The notes beneath the pieces are model-generated. The model was not told where the DNA came from. It ran no database searches and saw only the letters and a program-made list of their open reading frames with translations. From a bacterium (GTDB lineage Bacteria > Verrucomicrobiota > Verrucomicrobiia > Limisphaerales > J093): a stretch of DNA of 7,436 nt. The stretch lies in the NCBI GenBank assembly GCA_021784265.1, contig JAJXTA010000121.1:1-7436 (forward strand), in the 5' to 3' direction. Of the stretch, positions 4,439 to 7,436 are shown one piece after another. The translations under genes were made by a program, and so were the position numbers. Each line of letters starts with the position of its first letter. Position 1 is the first letter of the stretch.

Positions 4439-7436
4439 TTACTGCACCTCAGGCATGCCGGTCTTCGCCCAATTGTGTTTCAGGATCATGTAATCCTGGA
4501 TGTTGCTGACCCCGTCGCCGTTGATGTCGGCAGCAGGCACCGGCTGATTGTAATTGAGCCGCATCACGTTGTAATCGGCCAGGCTCACGGCTTCGTTGAC
4601 GTCCTGATAGATATCGCCGCCGCGCAGGTAGTGGTCCCCCCCCGGAGTCCACCCCGGCACACCGTCATTGACGAAGTAGGCGACCGTGTCGAGCGTCACC
4701 CCATTGAACACCAATCCATCCAAACGCTCGCGCAGGTTCCAAGCCGTCTTGGCGCTGAGTTGCGTCGTGGCCGACGGGGCGTTGACTAGCACGTAGGGGG
4801 CCAGCACGCTCGCGGACAGAACGGTGTTGAACGACCCCTCGTTGAGGCCCAACTCAAGGAGGAGCCGATTCAGCCGCACGAGTTGCGCGGGGCTGGGCGT
4901 AGGATTGTGCAGGAGTTGATCCAGTTCGCTGCCCGGAATGACGGCCCCGATCCAAGGCGCGAAGCGGGCCGCGGTATAAACACTCGGTCCGTAGATCACC
5001 TTGTTCAGGTCCCTCTGCATGTCGGCCTCAAAGAGCGGGACATTCAGGAGGTTAAGGGTCAACACCGTGTCCGGCCGCAACTGGGCTATCTGATACATCG
5101 CGTGCGCCGGCGGGCCGAACTCCGTATAAGCATCCCTGAGCAGATCCTGATTCAGTTGGGTGAGGTCCGTCCCTGCGGGGAAGGGCAGGGCGGTCAGCAG
5201 CGCATGAGTATCTGCCGCCAGCGAAACCCCCACGAAAACCAACTCGTTATACAGGCAGGCACCGTAGGGCGGCGTCGGAGCCGGCCACATGCTCGGGGTA
5301 AGCGTCAGCGTGTCAAAGGCCTTCAGCAACAAGGCCTCGAGCGCTGGGTTCGCTCCGCCCGCATAGTCCGTCAGCGCCACCCCTACCTGAGGTTGCAGCT
5401 TGCCCACGATGTATTCGGGGAAAGCATCAACCAAAAGGCTTCGGTTGAGCGCAACCGTATCCGTCGTGATCGGCGGTCCCAGCAAAGCAACGGTCGCAGG
5501 GCTCAACACCACCGCTGTGAACCGCACCGGATCCCAGATGGAGTGACCTGCGACGATCTTGTTGAAATCGTCCAGGATCCCCTGCTTGAGCGCGTCGGCC
5601 AAGGGCTGCGGTTTGGGCAGGGCTGCCGCTTGGTATGCCGCCAGCGCGACCATGGTGGACGGGGACAGTTTGAGCTGTCCGTATTCGTCAATCCTCCTTG
5701 TCGGGTTCGACAGCTTGTCGGCAAGCGTCTGAAGGTTGGCGACGTCTCCGTAGATCTGCAGGTCTATCCACTTGTCCACATTCATGGGCTGGTTACGCAG
5801 CCGGGCGACCATGCCTGGCAGATCCAGGACGGCGCCGTAGCGCAGCCAGAGGGACAGCGGATCCGGCGTCGTGACTAGCTTGTTGGCAAGGCTTTGCCGG
5901 TTCTGGTAGGCCCCCGCGTTGAGGATCGGCCCGGAGATGAAGTTCAAGTTCGGGCTCCACGTCGCGAGGATGGGCGTGGCGGGATTGCCGTCGCCAGCCT
6001 TAAACGTGACCGTGCGATTGGTGCCGGCGAACATCTCCAACTCCACCACTCCCGTCACTTGATACGTGTTGACGACGAGCGTGAACGCGTTCGGGATGTC
6101 CGTGGTATTCGGAGTCTCCGGTGGTGTACAGGCCGGGCAGTTGACGGTGTCGGTGGCCGATACTTCGGCACTCCAGGTGCCATCCGCACCGACTGGCACG
6201 ATCCATTGATAAACGAACGGTCCGGTGACGCCCGGGTTCAGGCAGACAAGACCTGAGCCAGGCACGTCGCTGCTGACCGTTAGAACTCCTTTCGTCAAAA
6301 CCACGGTCGGCTGGCGAAGCAGGCCGACCCCCGTGTCAACGACCGGGATGGTGATGACGACTGGCCCGGTCGCCGTGGTGGCCTCGGCGTTGGGAATGCC
6401 GCCAAAAGTCCGGACGGTATTCTGCCCCACGGGCGGACTCTTCACGTTGACCGGAGCGGGCAGAGCCTTGGTCGGATCGGAATACGGCTGCACTTGCGTC
6501 GCCGTGATGGTGCCAATGACCGGACCGGCGGTGTCATTGATCACGGTGATCTCGTCGCTCATGATCCGGGCGGGCAACACGGGCGTCTGGCCGGGCTGCC
6601 GAATGAGCAGGGTCTGTAGTGCGCCGCTGCCGTCCAACGCAGGATCGCCATCGTGGCGGAACACCACGCGGGAGGTGCCGGTCGCCGCCCGGGTGGGCGT
6701 GAGGGTGACTTGGGCGACGGTCGCGTCGGCACGGGTGCCCACGCTGAGGTTGCCCAGGGAGATACCAATGACCGTGTCGAGATCGCCGCCGACGTTCCAT
6801 TGTTTGGTGATCACTTCGGTCCAGACGCCCCCGCCGGCGACCACTTGGGGCGCACCCGCGCCCGTCCCGGCATTGAAGAAGCGTGAATCGAAGTTGATGT
6901 AGGCCTGGACCCCGTAGATGTCGGTGGTTCCGAGGTCGGCGACATTGAGATTAATCGTCACCGAGGTTTGCGGGGTGATGCTCATGGGACCGCCGGCACC
7001 GGCCAGCAGATACAGCGTCGGTACGCCGTGCGTGGTGGTGTCGCCCAGCAAGGTGGTGGTATCCGTGATCGGCCCCACGGCGCCGCCATTGACATAGCCT
7101 GCGGGGGTCGGATAGATGGGCGGAGGATCCGCAGCGAGATTGATGCCACCCGTCGGCCCCACCGGGGTGAAGTAGAGGATCATGTCGTTGCCGCTGACCC
7201 GCACGTCAAACCGGCCGCCAAAGATGGGATTGGCGAACAGGTAGGCAGGACTGCCCGCTCCCGGGGGCAGCAGCGGGGATCCGGCGTAGTTGATGACGAT
7301 CTTACTCGGATCGAAGCCCGAGATGCCGCCGGTAGTGTGGACAATGAGCCACTGGTACGGCCGCGTGGGATCGAACATCGCCATCCGGCCGGGCGTCGGT
7401 GAGCCTAACGTGACCAGATCGAGCCTGAACGGACAG
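4439..7436 (-). CDS. C-terminal part of a large surface protein: cohesin-like, Ig-like, helical repeats, dockerin
   Basis: The frame is open to the right edge; an internal ATG at 7384 is only a numbering point (residue 1), because coding continues upstream as FRLDLVTLGSPTPGR. Residues 1-75 (PYQWLIVHTTGGISGF, later LYFTP) resemble the region that follows beta-helix repeats in verrucomicrobial autotransporter-associated proteins. Residues 134-284 look like a cohesin-type beta sandwich (VTINLNVAD, YGVQAYINFD, VAQVTLTP, RVVFRHDGDPALDGSG). Residues 287-442 are Ig-like. Residues 443-493 and 865-890 look like two halves of one beta domain, separated by helical repeats. Residues 921-973 are a type I dockerin ending in KHNWAKTG. 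The protein is probably exported and takes part in surface assembly. No catalytic motif was seen. The stop is TAA at 4439-4441. Confidence 0.9.
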   Translation of the reverse strand, partial: CPFRLDLVTLGSPTPGRMAMFDPTRPYQWLIVHTTGGISGFDPSKIVINYAGSPLLPPGAGSPAYLFANPIFGGRFDVRVSGNDMILYFTPVGPTGGINLAADPPPIYPTPAGYVNGGAVGPITDTTTLLGDTTTHGVPTLYLLAGAGGPMSITPQTSVTINLNVADLGTTDIYGVQAYINFDSRFFNAGTGAGAPQVVAGGGVWTEVITKQWNVGGDLDTVIGISLGNLSVGTRADATVAQVTLTPTRAATGTSRVVFRHDGDPALDGSGALQTLLIRQPGQTPVLPARIMSDEITVINDTAGPVIGTITATQVQPYSDPTKALPAPVNVKSPPVGQNTVRTFGGIPNAEATTATGPVVITIPVVDTGVGLLRQPTVVLTKGVLTVSSDVPGSGLVCLNPGVTGPFVYQWIVPVGADGTWSAEVSATDTVNCPACTPPETPNTTDIPNAFTLVVNTYQVTGVVELEMFAGTNRTVTFKAGDGNPATPILATWSPNLNFISGPILNAGAYQNRQSLANKLVTTPDPLSLWLRYGAVLDLPGMVARLRNQPMNVDKWIDLQIYGDVANLQTLADKLSNPTRRIDEYGQLKLSPSTMVALAAYQAAALPKPQPLADALKQGILDDFNKIVAGHSIWDPVRFTAVVLSPATVALLGPPITTDTVALNRSLLVDAFPEYIVGKLQPQVGVALTDYAGGANPALEALLLKAFDTLTLTPSMWPAPTPPYGACLYNELVFVGVSLAADTHALLTALPFPAGTDLTQLNQDLLRDAYTEFGPPAHAMYQIAQLRPDTVLTLNLLNVPLFEADMQRDLNKVIYGPSVYTAARFAPWIGAVIPGSELDQLLHNPTPSPAQLVRLNRLLLELGLNEGSFNTVLSASVLAPYVLVNAPSATTQLSAKTAWNLRERLDGLVFNGVTLDTVAYFVNDGVPGWTPGGDHYLRGGDIYQDVNEAVSLADYNVMRLNYNQPVPAADINGDGVSNIQDYMILKHNWAKTGMPEVQ
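4466..4624 (-). other. Type I dockerin module of the large protein
   Basis: Residues 921-973 hold the paired calcium-loop plus helix pattern of a dockerin. The second loop is canonical: D953, N955, D957, S960/N961 and D964 in DINGDGVSNIQDY, then the helix YMILKHNW. The first, GGDIYQDVNEAVSLADYNV, has D924, D928 and D937, spanning 14 rather than 12 positions. Dockerins bind cohesins in clostridial cellulosomes; in Verrucomicrobia they are common at protein C-termini with mostly unknown partners. Confidence 0.85.
4844..5572 (-). repeat. Three degenerate helical repeat units in the large protein
   Basis: Units lie at residues 605-660, 686-756 and 789-847. Each starts with a short helix like DDFNKIVAGHSIW or RDLNKVIYGPSVY, often with RF a few residues later. 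Each then ends in a helix of the form LNRxLLxDAF (LNRSLLVDAFPEY, LNQDLLRDAYTEF, LNRLLLELGL). Predicted content is mostly helical, in contrast to the beta-rich flanks. I recall similar LNRLLLEDAYP repeats in other PVC-group secreted proteins, without an established function. Unit 2 is the most diverged. Confidence 0.6.
6533..6985 (-). other. Cohesin-like beta-sandwich domain of the large protein
   Basis: Residues 134-284 start with a strand SITPQTSVTINLNVAD, then YGVQAYINFDSRFF, which fits the cohesin pattern of a strand followed by a hydrophobic-x-aromatic-D segment. Later strands read VIGISLG, VAQVTLTP and RVVFRHDG. Length (about 150) and strand order fit a cohesin or cohesin-like fold. Binding to a dockerin is an inference. 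A generic Ig-like or BACON-type beta sandwich is the alternative. Confidence 0.55.

Noticed and set aside
4883..5878. A 331-codon open frame on the plus strand
   Set aside because: It lies wholly opposite the large dockerin gene, is full of Arg, Gln and His as expected of a shadow of GC-rich coding DNA, and shows no domain. The minus frame has repeats and a dockerin.
6225..6902. A 225-codon plus-strand frame
   Set aside because: It is the complement of the cohesin-like and Ig-like region; its sequence is low-complexity Thr, Val and Pro without motifs.

Overview
The window is a GC-rich stretch of bacterial chromosome in which every gene I can support lies on the minus strand, so it reads right to left. 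The best guess for the host is Verrucomicrobia or a close PVC-group relative. The reasons are a PEP-CTERM protein beside a protein with a VPDSG-CTERM-like tail (an exosortase signal typical of Verrucomicrobia), a dockerin-type C-terminal tail of the kind common in that group, a HAF-repeat protein, and weak or absent Shine-Dalgarno sequences on several genes. No ribosomal or other universal marker is present, so this placement is an inference.

Layout from right to left. (1) 7436-4439: the C-terminal part, about 1000 residues, of a large surface or secreted protein whose start lies outside the window. It has a cohesin-like beta domain, an Ig-like region, a helical-repeat region and a C-terminal type I dockerin. 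(2) 4411-4384: a perfect 12-bp hairpin. (3) 4303-4147: two REP-like palindromes in inverted orientation, overlapping the uncertain 5' end of the next gene. (4) 4364-3315: an exported, possibly lipid-anchored beta-sandwich protein. (5) 3267-2542: its paralogue, ending in a classical PEP-CTERM signal. (6) 2242-1058: a seven-repeat HAF-family protein ending in a VPDSG-CTERM-like tail. (7) 820-665: a 51-residue DUF3309-type membrane protein with a strong ribosome binding site. (8) 526-305: a possible 73-residue hypothetical protein. (9) 122-1: the first 40 codons of a gene running off the left edge, with a reasonable sigma70-like promoter.

The common theme of genes 1 and 4-6 is export and surface display: signal peptides, beta-rich repeats, and exosortase or dockerin anchoring modules. 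No enzyme, exosortase, regulator, transposase, tRNA, rRNA or CRISPR array is visible. The most unusual feature is in the large protein. A beta domain that normally runs straight into the dockerin appears to be split by about 371 residues of helical repeats.
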